Below, in pieces: positions 1-9,596 of a stretch of 64,000 nucleotides of DNA (positions are counted from its first letter, which is position 1; each line of letters opens with the position of its first letter). Both the position numbers and the translations under genes were made by a program. Below the pieces are notes generated by a model. It was not told the origin of the DNA and ran no database searches. It was given only the letters and a program-made list of their open reading frames with translations. This DNA comes from Epiperipatus broadwayi (lineage: Eukaryota > Onychophora > Udeonychophora > Euonychophora > Peripatidae): positions 13,062,292 through 13,126,291 of the forward strand of contig JAQFVV010012402.1 in NCBI GenBank assembly GCA_028023455.1, given 5' to 3'.

Positions 1-1293
1 ATTGGCAAGTAGAGCAATAAACATAAAACTCCATAGGAATTGATTGCGGTCCTTTGCCGTCTTACAAACCCATCCATAGGCAAACAGAAGGTGTGTGGCA
101 TATATATGCAATCCTGCCCATAGCGGATCTTATACTACATCTACTAATTACACAAATATATCCAATCCATTGAGCCAATTCAACTATGAAACGAATAACC
201 TAAGATTACCCTCCCTTAATATAACTTTACAAAACTATAGCCATTCACGCCCGACTTAAATTTAACATTTATTATGTTCGCACAGATGAATTTTATAAAA
301 TTTGTTTTAAAATGTTGAGTATAGATCGGCTGCACAGATTCCACGGTTAAAAACATTCCAAAATAAACACAAACGATCAAAATACAAAGTCACCGATAAT
401 GTCAATTGCATAGGGAATACAAAAAAAACCCCAATGGTGTTCATCATAAGACACCGCAGTGACATGGTGACTTATATATTCCAATCGACTATGAAACAGC
501 AACATAATTAACTGCTAATGAATCTATGCAACGTCTATACCCAACTTTAAATTTCATGCATTTAAATAATTTATACGATAAGTATTAATACAAATAAAAA
601 AATAATAAAATGGAAATGATTTTTTTCAAAGCAAAACATATAAAATTTTAAACATTATCAATTGATTTTAAACTTAAAAGTCAGATAGAAGTTCATAAGC
701 TTGAACAAAAGTTCTTAATTATTTTTAAATTTTAGAGTTCATGTCAATAGCTTACAGTAGAAGAAATCACTGCTCTTGATGTAAATTTCCACGGAGTCTT
801 TATTTGAAAACCCGGTCAGATATTCCGGAGGTAGCATTAGCTGGTTCATTTTGGTATCACAGTCAGTTCATTTTTTAAAATAGAGAGAGAGTGTGATATG
901 TCTGTCCTATCACCAACCCTCAAAAACAAACCGGAAAAAACTTGACTGGAACTCAATATTTTTCTTTTTATAGTCCTCCTATGGATTCCATGAACAAAAA
1001 CATCACTGTTCCATTTTTTTCATTATGGTCCAGGCCTTTATTTGCTTCCATTGGTCAAGCTAAAATTTTTCTTCTCTTATATATTTTTCATCTGACTTTT
1101 TAATTACACAGCTTTTGGATAATTAATAAACAATCATTTCCATTTACAGATTACAGGAATTAATTAATACCTGTTTTTATTTTTACTTACGTTATTTCTT
1201 TTTTTAAACTATTTTTATATTTAAATCTTTTTTTTATAAAAAAAAGTATGTTCAAATACCTTTTTTTATTTATAAAAAAAAAAAAATATTTTT

Positions 1294-1303
1294 AAAGTTT
1301 AGT
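1294..1303. repeat. Target-site duplication, 3' side of the RTE insertion
   Basis: AAAGTTTAGT occurs here and again at 4584-4593, directly flanking the RTE element. Removing the element and one duplicate joins family X sequence that aligns with about 31000-31040 in the second copy (shared ATCTGTGC), so this is a real target-primed insertion site. Confidence 0.85.
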
Positions 1304-1311
1304 CATCATTA

Positions 1312-2052
1312 TCAACCATTATCAATCCACTGCAGGATGAAGGTCTCTCCAAGTTTAATCCATCTTCTCCGATCTTTAGCTTCTCTTCTCCACATCACCC
1401 CTACACATTTTCTTATTTCATCCATCCATCTTACATGTGGTCTCCTTCTGGGTCTTTTACAATCTCTTGGAATCCAATTTAAAATTTCAATTGTCCATCT
1501 ATTATCATCTCTTCTAGCAATATGTCCAGCCCAACTCCACTTCAATCTTTTAATTTTTTCAATGAGGTCAGTAACACCTGTTTGTTCTCTTACCCATACA
1601 TTGCGTTTTCGATCTCTTCTTGTTACTCCCAACATACATCTCTCCATACTTCTTTGAGTGGTCTGAAGTCTCTGTATTGATCTTCTATTAAGTGTCCAAG
1701 TCTCAGATCCATAAGTAAGAACTGGTAAAACACATTTGTTAAAAACCTTTCTTTTCAAACACATAGGCATATTTCCTTTTAATATCAAGTTATTTCTACC
1801 AAAAGCACTCCAACCAAGTTTAATTCTATGATTAATTTCCTCTATTATGTTTCCATCTGTATTAATAATCTGACCAAGGTATTTGTAACTCTTAACTTCT
1901 TCTAATTCATCATAATCAATCTTTATTTTCATATTTTGAGCAAATCGATTAAACATTACTTTAGTCTTTTTAACATTTATCTTTAGTCCTACTTTCATCT
2001 GATAACTCCTGCAACATTTCCTGCAGCTCGGAAGCATTATTTGCAAAAACAA
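1312..2052 (-). pseudogene. RTE reverse transcriptase thumb and C-terminal region
   Basis: A 246-residue open frame. The first 20 or so residues are a shifted reading of the upstream reverse transcriptase. Genuine element sequence begins at about KVGLKINVKKTKVMF (residues 20-34) and continues through SYKYLGQII (residues 55-63), the polymerase-to-thumb transition, and YGSETWTLN (about 114-122). It ends in a Trp/Arg-rich tail with RRPHVRWMDEIRK, typical of RTE and related LINE C termini. The TGA stop at 1312-1314 is almost at the element end. The copy at 57062-57580 matches it closely but stops earlier, at a TAG right after the FILQ residues. Confidence 0.9.
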
Positions 2053-2750
2053 CTACATCATCTGCGAAATCTAAATGACTTAAATAATCTCCATTTACTT
2101 TCACTCCTTTAGTTTCCCATTTTAATCCACAAAATACTTCTTGCAGCACTGCTGTAAAAAGTTTTGGAGATATGGAGTCACCTTGTCTTACACCTTTCTC
2201 AATGTTGACTTTCCCAGTATCATTATGTAATCTAATTGTTGCTGTTGCATTTTTATAAATATTCTTTAAAATATGACAATATCCTGGATCTATACCTTGA
2301 TGATCCAATGCTTTAATCACTGAAGAAATGTTTATAGAATCAAATGCCTTTTCATAATCTACAAATCCAAAACATAATGACAACTCATATTCATTTGTCC
2401 TTTCTATAACTTCTCTCAATACCTGAATATGATCTACTGTACTAAAACCACTTTTAAATCCAGCTTGTTCTCTTGGTTGGTGAAAATCCAAGGTTCTCTG
2501 TAGTCGAGTTGTAATTATCTTGGTAAAAATTTTATATAAAACTGATAAAAGGCTGATAGGTCTGTAATTTCTAATATCTTCTTTATCACCTTTTTTAAAT
2601 ATTAATATTATTACTGCATTCTTCCAATCATCCGGTACATCTTTATCATTTAGTCATTTGGTATATAACTTTGCTAATATTTTTTCTGTTTCTTCACCTG
2701 CTTCTTTTAATATATCAATTATAATTCCATCATTACCTGGAGCCTTTCCT
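1970..2750 (-). pseudogene. RTE reverse transcriptase, palm and fingers
   Basis: Reading continues in one frame from about 2750 through an internal TGA at 2654-2656 to the stop at 1970; the uninterrupted part is 1970-2491 (173 residues). Upstream of it the frame shows FKKGDKED and NYRPISLLS, the conserved fingers motifs. Within 1970-2491 are motif A FVDYEKAFDS (residues 43-52, catalytic Asp at 45), motif B VRQGDSISPKLF (101-112) and motif C FADD (142-145, the two catalytic aspartates). The catalytic residues are therefore intact, but the premature stop and the frameshift near 2000, where this frame and the C-terminal frame overlap, prevent a full product. Confidence 0.93.
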
Positions 2751-3249
2751 TTTTCATACATTTAATTGCATTTCTCACTTCTTCATTTAAAATTCTGGGC
2801 AATTCGGAAGATGTAATAGATATAGGAGGTACTTGTTCTTTATTACTATATAATTCTTGATAAAAATCTTCTACCAATTTCATAATGTCATCCCTCTTTT
2901 TAGTAATAATTCCATCTTTTTTCCTTATTGCAGATATAAATTTCCTACCAATACCAAAATGTTGTTTTACATTCTTAAGACTTTTATTTTCTTCTACAGC
3001 TTTTCTTGCTAGTTCACAGTTATACTTTCTTATATCATTTTCAACTCTTTTCCACACCATTTTACAAAATTCGAGATATTCAATTCTTTTTAATGCATCA
3101 TTCTTGCATATCTTCATATTCCTTCTTTTCTTCATAAGTTCTCTAGTCTCAGTAGAAATTTTATTAGTCAATTGCTGCTTTTTTCTACCAGCTATCTTTG
3201 TTGCAGTTTTTAAAAGTGTATCAGTTATTTTCATATTAATTTCATTCAA
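2719..3249 (-). pseudogene. RTE linker between endonuclease and reverse transcriptase
   Basis: A 176-residue, Lys/Arg-rich open frame lying between the endonuclease and reverse transcriptase segments of the same element. It has the helical, charged composition of the RTE linker, with RRNMKICKND and RKFISAIRKK stretches and a segment around residues 135-140 (NKEQ) before the region that normally leads into the fingers of the polymerase. At the 3' end the frame runs out of phase: its last residues are a shifted reading of the Lys-Gly-Lys-Ala-Pro-Gly type motif, which reappears correctly in the next frame near 2720-2750. That places a one-base indel at about 2745-2765. No independent function is implied. 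Confidence 0.8.
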
Positions 3250-3391
3250 ATCTGAATCATGTTCAAAATCTACTAATACTTGAAACCGATTTGTAAGTTC
3301 TAATTTAAATTCATTAGAATGTTTCTGAAGATTAGGAATATCAACTGTAAATATAGTTTTCCTTAATAATTTTTGTCTCTCCAGTTTTACA

Positions 3392-4291
3392 TTAACATGT
3401 ATAATTACCCCTTACTAATCGATGATCACTTCCTGTGTTAAATTTATTAAGAACATTACAATCTTGAAATATGTATTTCCTGTTAGTCAAAATATAATCC
3501 AATTCTGCTGTACCTTCATTTGGATGCTTCCATGTCCATTTCCTTCTAACATTTTTCTCAAAAAAAGAATTAATAATATAAAGTTTTTCCTTCTCTGCAA
3601 ACTCCACAAGTCTATGTCCTCTCTCATTTCTATTACCATAACCAAAATTACCTACAACACTTTCATCTTTCATTTGTTTACCAATTCTAGCATTAAAATC
3701 TCCCATAACAATTTTAAAATGTTGTTTACTCTGATCAAAAGCCTTTTGTACATCCATATAAAAATCTTCTACTACTTCATCACTGTGAGAACTTGTTGGG
3801 GCATAAACCTGAATTATCTGCATTTGATATCTGCTATTAAGTTGTATAACTAATCTTGCCACTCTGTCTGATACACCATCAATCTCCACAATATTGTTCT
3901 TCCACTTTTTATTTATAATGAATCCTACTCCACTTGTATTTCCAATATTTGTGCCTTTATAATAGAGCATATGTCCACTTTTTAAATCAATTGTCTCTTC
4001 ACCTTTTCTTCTAACTTCACAAAGTCCAATAATATCCCATTTAATATAAGAGAGTTCTTCTTCTAATTCTTGCAATCTTCCTTCACTTGAAAGTGATCTG
4101 CAGTTGTAAGTACCTAAATAAAAAGTCATCATCAAATGGCAGCCTGGGTCTGCCTCCAGGATATTCTTAGCACCCTCCGCCTTCAGCCACCAACTGCTGC
4201 CTTGGTTGGTGAGTTTACAGCCTCCTGGGATTAAGGGCCATGCTTTATTTTTGTCTGTCATAATTGTATAATTGGGAAAAATCTTTATCAT
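3392..4291 (-). pseudogene. RTE endonuclease domain (exonuclease-endonuclease-phosphatase fold)
   Basis: A 299-residue open frame. In a live element this domain nicks the chromosomal target to start target-primed reverse transcription. Residues from about 58 onward carry the family motifs in order: YNCRSL (Asn63), LCEVRR (catalytic Glu92), VYAPTS (Tyr163), MGDFNARIG (Asp198 and Asn200), LDYIL (Asp265) and SDHRL (Ser288-Asp289-His290). All the metal-binding and catalytic positions I can recognise are intact. Residues 1-57 look like translated 5' leader, so the true start is uncertain and could be Met54 or Met55. The frame ends just after the SDH motif, where it should continue into the linker and reverse transcriptase. 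Proteins of this type are often mislabelled in animal genomes as craniofacial development protein 2-like. I am sure of the domain; the locus as a whole is a pseudogene. Confidence 0.93.
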
Positions 4292-4583
4292 TTACACAAA
4301 CATTCATTCTGCCTTATCAGGCACTGAGAAGAAAGACCATGGTGTTTCTTGATCTTAAACTCAGAGGTAAAAAGCCAATAAACTCACCACGCTGGCTAAT
4401 GCATGTTGGTGAGCAGCCCATCCATGTTCGTATACTATATGAATAAACATATAGTAATAACAGCTGCAACGACAAGAATGTATGGAGTGGACATTAGGAA
4501 TTTGCCCTGCTCGGTTCCTTTAAGGCCTCCAAGAGGAATCAAAGGGTCTCCTTTCAGTTAATAGCAAACTCCTTTCTGCAGCC

Positions 4584-4593
4584 AAAGTTTAGT
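4584..4593. repeat. Target-site duplication, 5' side of the RTE insertion
   Basis: Second copy of AAAGTTTAGT. It marks the 5' end of the RTE element; the family X repeat resumes immediately afterwards and ends at 4729. Confidence 0.85.
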
Positions 4594-4729
4594 ATCTGTG
4601 CAAATATATACGTTTAACGAACATTTTAATTTTAGCGTTTAGTTTTTTTTTTTAATACATTTATTTTTATTTGCGAACTTTAAGATTTTATTTTAATTTA
4701 ATGTAACAACATATTTATATATCGTTACA

Positions 4730-6370
4730 ATATCTATACAAAAAGCACAGAAAGAGGTCATTTAATACATGGAAGCTGGTGACCGATGATGCTATCCATT
4801 AATTTTTATGCTATAAAGCACAGAAAATATGCTGTTTAGTGGCGGCCGGCCTGTTTTAGTGTTACACCCTTTATCCCAATGTTCACAGTTCAGTGTTCAC
4901 TACAGTATCATGTGAGGGGGGTCTGGACTTCCGCCTGCCACAACTCTTCAAATATGCATGTCAAAGGAATTAGCTTTGAAGTTATTCGCCTATTATTACC
5001 TCCTAACAATTGTCCACTCGTCACCATGCTTCCTTACTCAATGTGAAACCTTCAAATCAATTTGGAAAGGGTAGGTCCAAGAAAGATTTTGACAAGTTCA
5101 TGAGAATAGTCATGTTTCCATGAGAACCCATCTGCAACAAATAAAATGTCTGACAGGTCAAAATCAGGCCAACTGCCATCCACAGAAACCAGCCTGTTTG
5201 GCGAAATTGATTAATTCTACTGGAATAGAACCTTTGCAATAAGGTAGGTCAATTAATAAAGTTTTAGTTCTTGTGAATGTAAAAAAGGAATACCCCTCTG
5301 ACCTACATTACAGGACTAAGATTTAACTTTTCAAGGCCACTTGGAGTTCAAACGGGTTTTGAAATTTGTTGGTAGCATCAAATTGTTTCGACAAAATTAC
5401 AGAAATTGATGGAGGAAATCAGAATGAATTACATTAATCCTTCAGACAAACAAAAAAAAGGATGTATGAGTGTGAAAATTCTCATAGTTTTATCCAAAAG
5501 AAATTGTCCATATACCAAATACATTAATTAATCTTGAAATACTCAACCAAAAAGTCTTAATAAAACAAAAAAACAAAAAACGATATCGAGTTGGAAATTA
5601 TTAATCATTCTTAATAGGTGTGCCATTAAGGTCCATACATATATTATATTTCAAAGATAGATATTGTAAGACATCAATCAATAAATAAATTAATAAATTT
5701 TTTTTTCCTTTTCAAAAATGAGCTGAAAAAGTAAAAGACAGTTCAGTAATTAAAGCATTATCAGCATCATTTTTTTGGCCACCATGATGTAGTTTTAAAG
5801 TTTGCGGGAAGGGGGGGGGAGGTTTTGGCACATGGGGAATTCTACTATAATAGAATATTTGCAATAATGTATGTTTATGTAAAATTGTTCCAGTAAATGT
5901 TATTAAGGAAATTAATGAATTACGTTAACCCGTACGATTCTTATTCTTTCACAAAAAATGGTGTGGGCCCGGTAATGTTATATGTATGTGTTTTTGCTTA
6001 GCATCAACACCATCAAGTGACTGACATGATAGAATAGAAAAGTACTGAAACTTATGATGAGCTATTGGTTAATATGATTGTAATGGTGTGGTAAGAGATC
6101 CTGTAAGTGAAAATTGATGTTATATATATTTTTGTCTAATAAGATATATTCTATAAGCATAAAAAATTGCATATAAAAGAAAGATTTAAAATTCAATAGC
6201 ACTATTTTGTTTGTATATGAAGAATAAATAAAAAAAACCTGTATAAATAATATAAATGTAATAGATAAAATATATTAGATATCCCATAACTGCATTCTTT
6301 TAGTCATTCTCCACTTTAAATAAAGAAAAGCTTGAATTTTGCAGCTCATTCAAAAAGAATTCCTCCTTAA
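4730..6370. other. No gene recognised
   Basis: AT-rich DNA without a credible coding region. Two stretches, 5218-5300 and 5838-5920, look like diverged copies of one another (both have an AATTCTACT..AATAGAA..TTTGCAATAA.GTA pattern), suggesting old repeat fragments. A G-run lies at about 5811-5820. The 60-residue open frame at 5057-5239 has no recognisable features. Confidence 0.5.
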
Positions 6371-6383
6371 TGTATACTGCATA

Positions 6384-6616
6384 TTGAAATTCAAGCTAAT
6401 TTAAACAAGGAATTTAAAATTAGTAAGAAAAAATCTTAAATTGCAAATAAACAAACATGTTTAATTTTAAATATACTTAGAAAGACTGTCATACAATAGT
6501 CATTTTACTCCCCAAATATTAATATAATAAATAGAAACATTTGTTTATTTGCAATTTAAGATCTTTGCTTATTTAATTTCACATCCTTATTTAAGTTAGC
6601 TTGAATTTTAATATAT
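6384..6616. repeat. Inverted repeat, arms about 80 bp, spacer about 75 bp
   Basis: The left arm (about 6384-6462) carries AATTCAAGCTAA and CTTAAATTGCAAATAAACAAA. The right arm (about 6535-6616) is their reverse complement with several mismatches and a small indel. The unit could be a miniature fold-back transposon. No clear target duplication is visible and no coding capacity exists. Confidence 0.65.
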
Positions 6617-6819
6617 ATATTGTACCAGGTGGTGAGTTTATGGGATCCCTGAGGGAGTAAACAAACTCTATATTGTTTAACACTTTAAATATAACTTGTA
6701 AACTTTTATACAAAATATGATACAATATTTATTATTAATCCCTTGCAATTTATGTATTGCTCCACTACGGTCCCTTAGGCAGAGAAGAGAGTACTTAAAG
6801 AGCACCTGTATCCAAGCCC

Positions 6820-6821
<2 letters not shown>

Positions 6822-6858
<37 letters not shown>

Positions 6859-6880
6859 TTATATATATATATATATATAA
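6822..6880. repeat. (AT)n microsatellite
   Basis: Two (AT)n runs separated by GGCTT. Similar short (AT)n tracts occur at about 25305-25354, 48296-48317, 50787-50806 and 53561-53582. Confidence 0.9.
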
Positions 6881-8556
6881 CTGACCACATTTGAAGGAAA
6901 CAGATTTTTTTTGGCTGTTGAATTCAACACCTATCATTCAAAGAACTTTTTTGTTTCAGAGTAAACCTCGGATGCCAGTTAGCTACAAGAACTAATATGT
7001 TTTGAATGATGGCAGACTAATTCAATGCATAAGACATCCCATAACTAGCTCAGTCTATTGTAATACAATAACAAATTATTGCTTTAATTAGTAGTAAAAA
7101 GAATTGACCGACAAAATTAAGCTTAAAGATAATTTATTTAACTAGATATTTATTATTGTAATTCTTAAATACTTTTCTAAGAACTTAATTAATTTAGACA
7201 GTGATAATTATCTATAATGACCACACACATTCTTAATTCATAAAATATAAGACAACATGAAGCATCAAATATACAAATCATTTAAATAAATACATGATTC
7301 AATATAATATAACAAAAAGTATTCACATACACGACATTTCAAAACACACACATCAACAGTTCTTTATGCATGCTATCGAGTTCATTATTATTTGACTCTG
7401 GGAGGCTTCAAATTATTGCAAAGTCTATTTTACTTAGACATGGAAATAAGAAAATGTTATTTATTACCTAAGATTTTAGAACATGGATACTTCTTGCTGT
7501 TTGCTGCTTCAAATGAAACTCTTCCCAACCGGTTGGGTTCGAAGCCCTGTGGAGGTTTTTATGTTTATTATTTCTGTGGTACTATTCTTAGATACAGTTA
7601 GACATTGGGTGGCTTCAGATTGTTATGCAGGCATCACTTTTACCGGGAAAATTGCTGATCTTCCATTAGACTAAGGGCTGGAGCAAGATCGTATATTCCT
7701 AAAAGCTGCTCAACACTGCATGGTTTCTGATTCTTGATACATAATACATTGCTTGATTGATTGACTGAACTGAACTGCAATCTGAACTGATTAATTGACT
7801 GAACTGAACTGCTTGGCCAATGAAAAAAACTGGATTGTTTATTAGAATATCCTGTTGTCATTTTGGTGTCCGCCAGCTATATTTGTTGAAATTCCTTAGA
7901 TAAGCTTTTAATCCTGTTGTTAGAGATCTTTTAATTAGTGGCCATTGCAAACTTGTTGTTTTGTGGATTTTGTTTAACTTAATAGCCATCACAAATTTGT
8001 TGTTTTTAATTCATAGCCATTGCAAATTATGTGTTACAATATTTTTAACTTTCATTTATTCCTTATTATTAAACATGCACATATATATTTTATCAATGCT
8101 TATGTTTACAATTGCTATTGATTATATATTTAAAATCACTTCATTATTTAGTTTTTACAATTACTTTCCTTTTTTTCCTTTCTTTAATAATTTAAACAAA
8201 GAGAGATTTATTATTGCTATCATAACTTTTAATTGTTTATTTACTTTCTTATTAATTGTCGAGTTAATTCCCTCCCCCTTTCACTCAATCCATAAACTTT
8301 TAGTTTGACTTTTCTAAAGCAAACCCTCTCCCCCCTTCTGACTCATTAATTGATTTTTAACAAACTGTTTTTTAAAAAAAACTCTTTAGATTTTTATAAA
8401 TAACTCTCTCAATTTGAAACCCTCGCATTATTTATGATAATTTTATCTTAATAATTTTTAACCAAAAATTATATATATGTACCGATACGAGATTGGTACA
8501 ATATATATATATTGATATATAGAAAATGTGTTGAATTAACAGTATAATTGTGTTAG
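6881..8556. other. No gene recognised; short imperfect repeats
   Basis: No coding region. Bases 7524-7537 are a perfect 14-bp palindrome, CCCAACCGGTTGGG, inside a GC-richer patch. Bases 7755-7815 contain a duplicated TTGACTGAACTGAACTGC. Bases 7938-8035 hold three imperfect copies of a roughly 40-bp unit built on AGCCATYGCAAA(T/C)TTGTTGTTTT. The open frames at 7392-7601 and 7483-7674 overlap in different frames and look fortuitous. Confidence 0.5.
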
Positions 8557-8558
8557 TA

Positions 8559-9594
8559 CACCTGGGTCTTGTTTTATGCGGTAGATAGGTTCCACAGAAA
8601 ACCCACATTAAAAAAAATCACACAAAAGTAGACTTAATTTACCTTGGAAAATGGGGGATAGGGTCTGTAAATTTTAGAATTCACATAAAAGCAAAGCAAC
8701 AAGGAAAAATTACTTTAAAATTCGCATTAAAAAAAATAAGGAAATAAAGTATGACTAATAAAAAATATAAAATATTTGGAAAAAAATGGTACAAGACAAA
8801 CTTTTTTTACTTTTTTTTATTAACTACAGTATTTAATTTGACATTTTTTCATAAGTGTTTTAATCATTATGCGGTTCATTTGTAAATTGGTAAGAAATCA
8901 GATTTGTCGATGTGATGTGATATAGCTTCTCCTTGAAGGAAGTCAAGAATCTCTCAGCAATTATGCCCAGAGAAACTTGTTAGCCACTTTATTTTCCATT
9001 CCCCTCTCTAAGTTTTCCCATATTCTGCTCCATCCCATTTACACAACTAGTGCCAATTTCAGTCTTGTGCTGTGGTAATGGTTTTCTGTTGACAACTGAT
9101 TTTTACTACTGAAATAAATTTTAAATGTTCACATTTTGTTTCTATATTAAAAAAATGAGATCGCAATCAAACAAAAAGATTATATATTGTCATTAGAAAT
9201 ATTTTCAGTTTATAAAATCAATAAAATCTTTGTTATTTATTTTAAAAATCTACATTATTTATTTCTGTTATACCTAACAAAATGTTTTAAAAGTTTAAAA
9301 TTTTTGAATATTTATTGCGCTATTTTTATATGCAAGTATAAATCTATTATTATTATTTACTCACTAGTATAATAAGTAGGTTATTTATTCTAAATACAGC
9401 TTCAGGCCATACTGCTAATATAACGTTATATTTTTGAAAAAAAAAAAGTATTTAAAGTCAAAATAAGTTATTAATAATTTAAATTTCTGGATATCTAATA
9501 AATATAGTAAAATATGAAAAGTATTAAGAAGAAACATGAATCACATAACTTCAAAATTGCATTAAAATAATCCGCATAAAATGAGACCCAGGTG
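8559..9594. mobile_element. TA-flanked terminal-inverted-repeat element, non-autonomous
   Basis: A 1036-bp unit starting CACCTGGGTCTTGTTTTATG and ending in the inverted form (CATAAAATGAGACCCAGGTG), flanked on both sides by TA (8557-8558 and 9595-9596). TA target duplication with short terminal inverted repeats is what Tc1/mariner and pogo-type transposons and their MITEs show. There is no transposase frame; the 61-residue frame at 9187-9372 is just AT-rich noise. Two related units lie at 42482-44343, in the opposite orientation by internal homology (the AAGTTTGTCTTGTA segment). The superfamily assignment rests only on the TA duplication and the ends. Confidence 0.85.
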
Positions 9595-9596
9595 TA

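Larger units (their letters stand above)
1304..4583 (-). mobile_element. Full-length but inactive RTE-clade non-LTR retrotransposon
   Basis: A 3280-bp element read on the minus strand. It encodes an apurinic-type endonuclease followed by a reverse transcriptase in the order typical of RTE elements, at the usual RTE length of a little over 3 kb. The coding region ends only about ten bases before the 3' terminus, which finishes in a short GATAATGATG-like tail; RTE elements characteristically have a tiny 3' UTR ending in a short simple repeat. A 10-bp target duplication flanks it. The single expected ORF is broken by at least two frameshifts (near 2745-2765 and near 2000) and a TGA stop at 2654-2656. 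A third break lies between the endonuclease ORF and the downstream region around 3250-3392. The insertion is therefore full length but dead. A second, truncated copy lies at 57036-57697. Confidence 0.93.
1..4729. repeat. Family X repeat, partial copy interrupted by an RTE element
   Basis: Non-coding repeat truncated by the window start. Bases 1-265 match 29945-30215 (module A), 268-560 match about 29387-29740 (module B), and 600-1293 plus 4594-4729 match about 30220-31166 (module C). The shared right end is CGTTACAATAT, after which the two copies diverge, so 4729 is a true boundary. The last bases form a small hairpin with TGTAAC and TCGTTACA arms. A TG..CA-type terminus suggests an LTR, but no coding region can be tied to it. 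An RTE element occupies 1304-4583, so the repeat is older than that insertion. The module order (A-B-C) differs from the other copy (B-A-C). Confidence 0.75.

Noticed and set aside
2885-3853. Plus-strand frames at 2885-3283 and 3422-3853, and at 1337-1657
   Set aside because: Antisense shadows of the RTE coding region; hydrophobic composition mirrors Lys/Glu/Asn codons on the minus strand.
7524-7547. Palindrome CCCAACCGGTTGGG followed by GGTTCGAAGCC as an RNA polymerase III or regulatory site
   Set aside because: Box B fit is good but there is no box A or tRNA fold. A single 14-bp palindrome has little weight by itself.
7392-7674. Two overlapping open frames of 63 and 69 codons
   Set aside because: They overlap in different frames, have no domain and no usable context; expected by chance.
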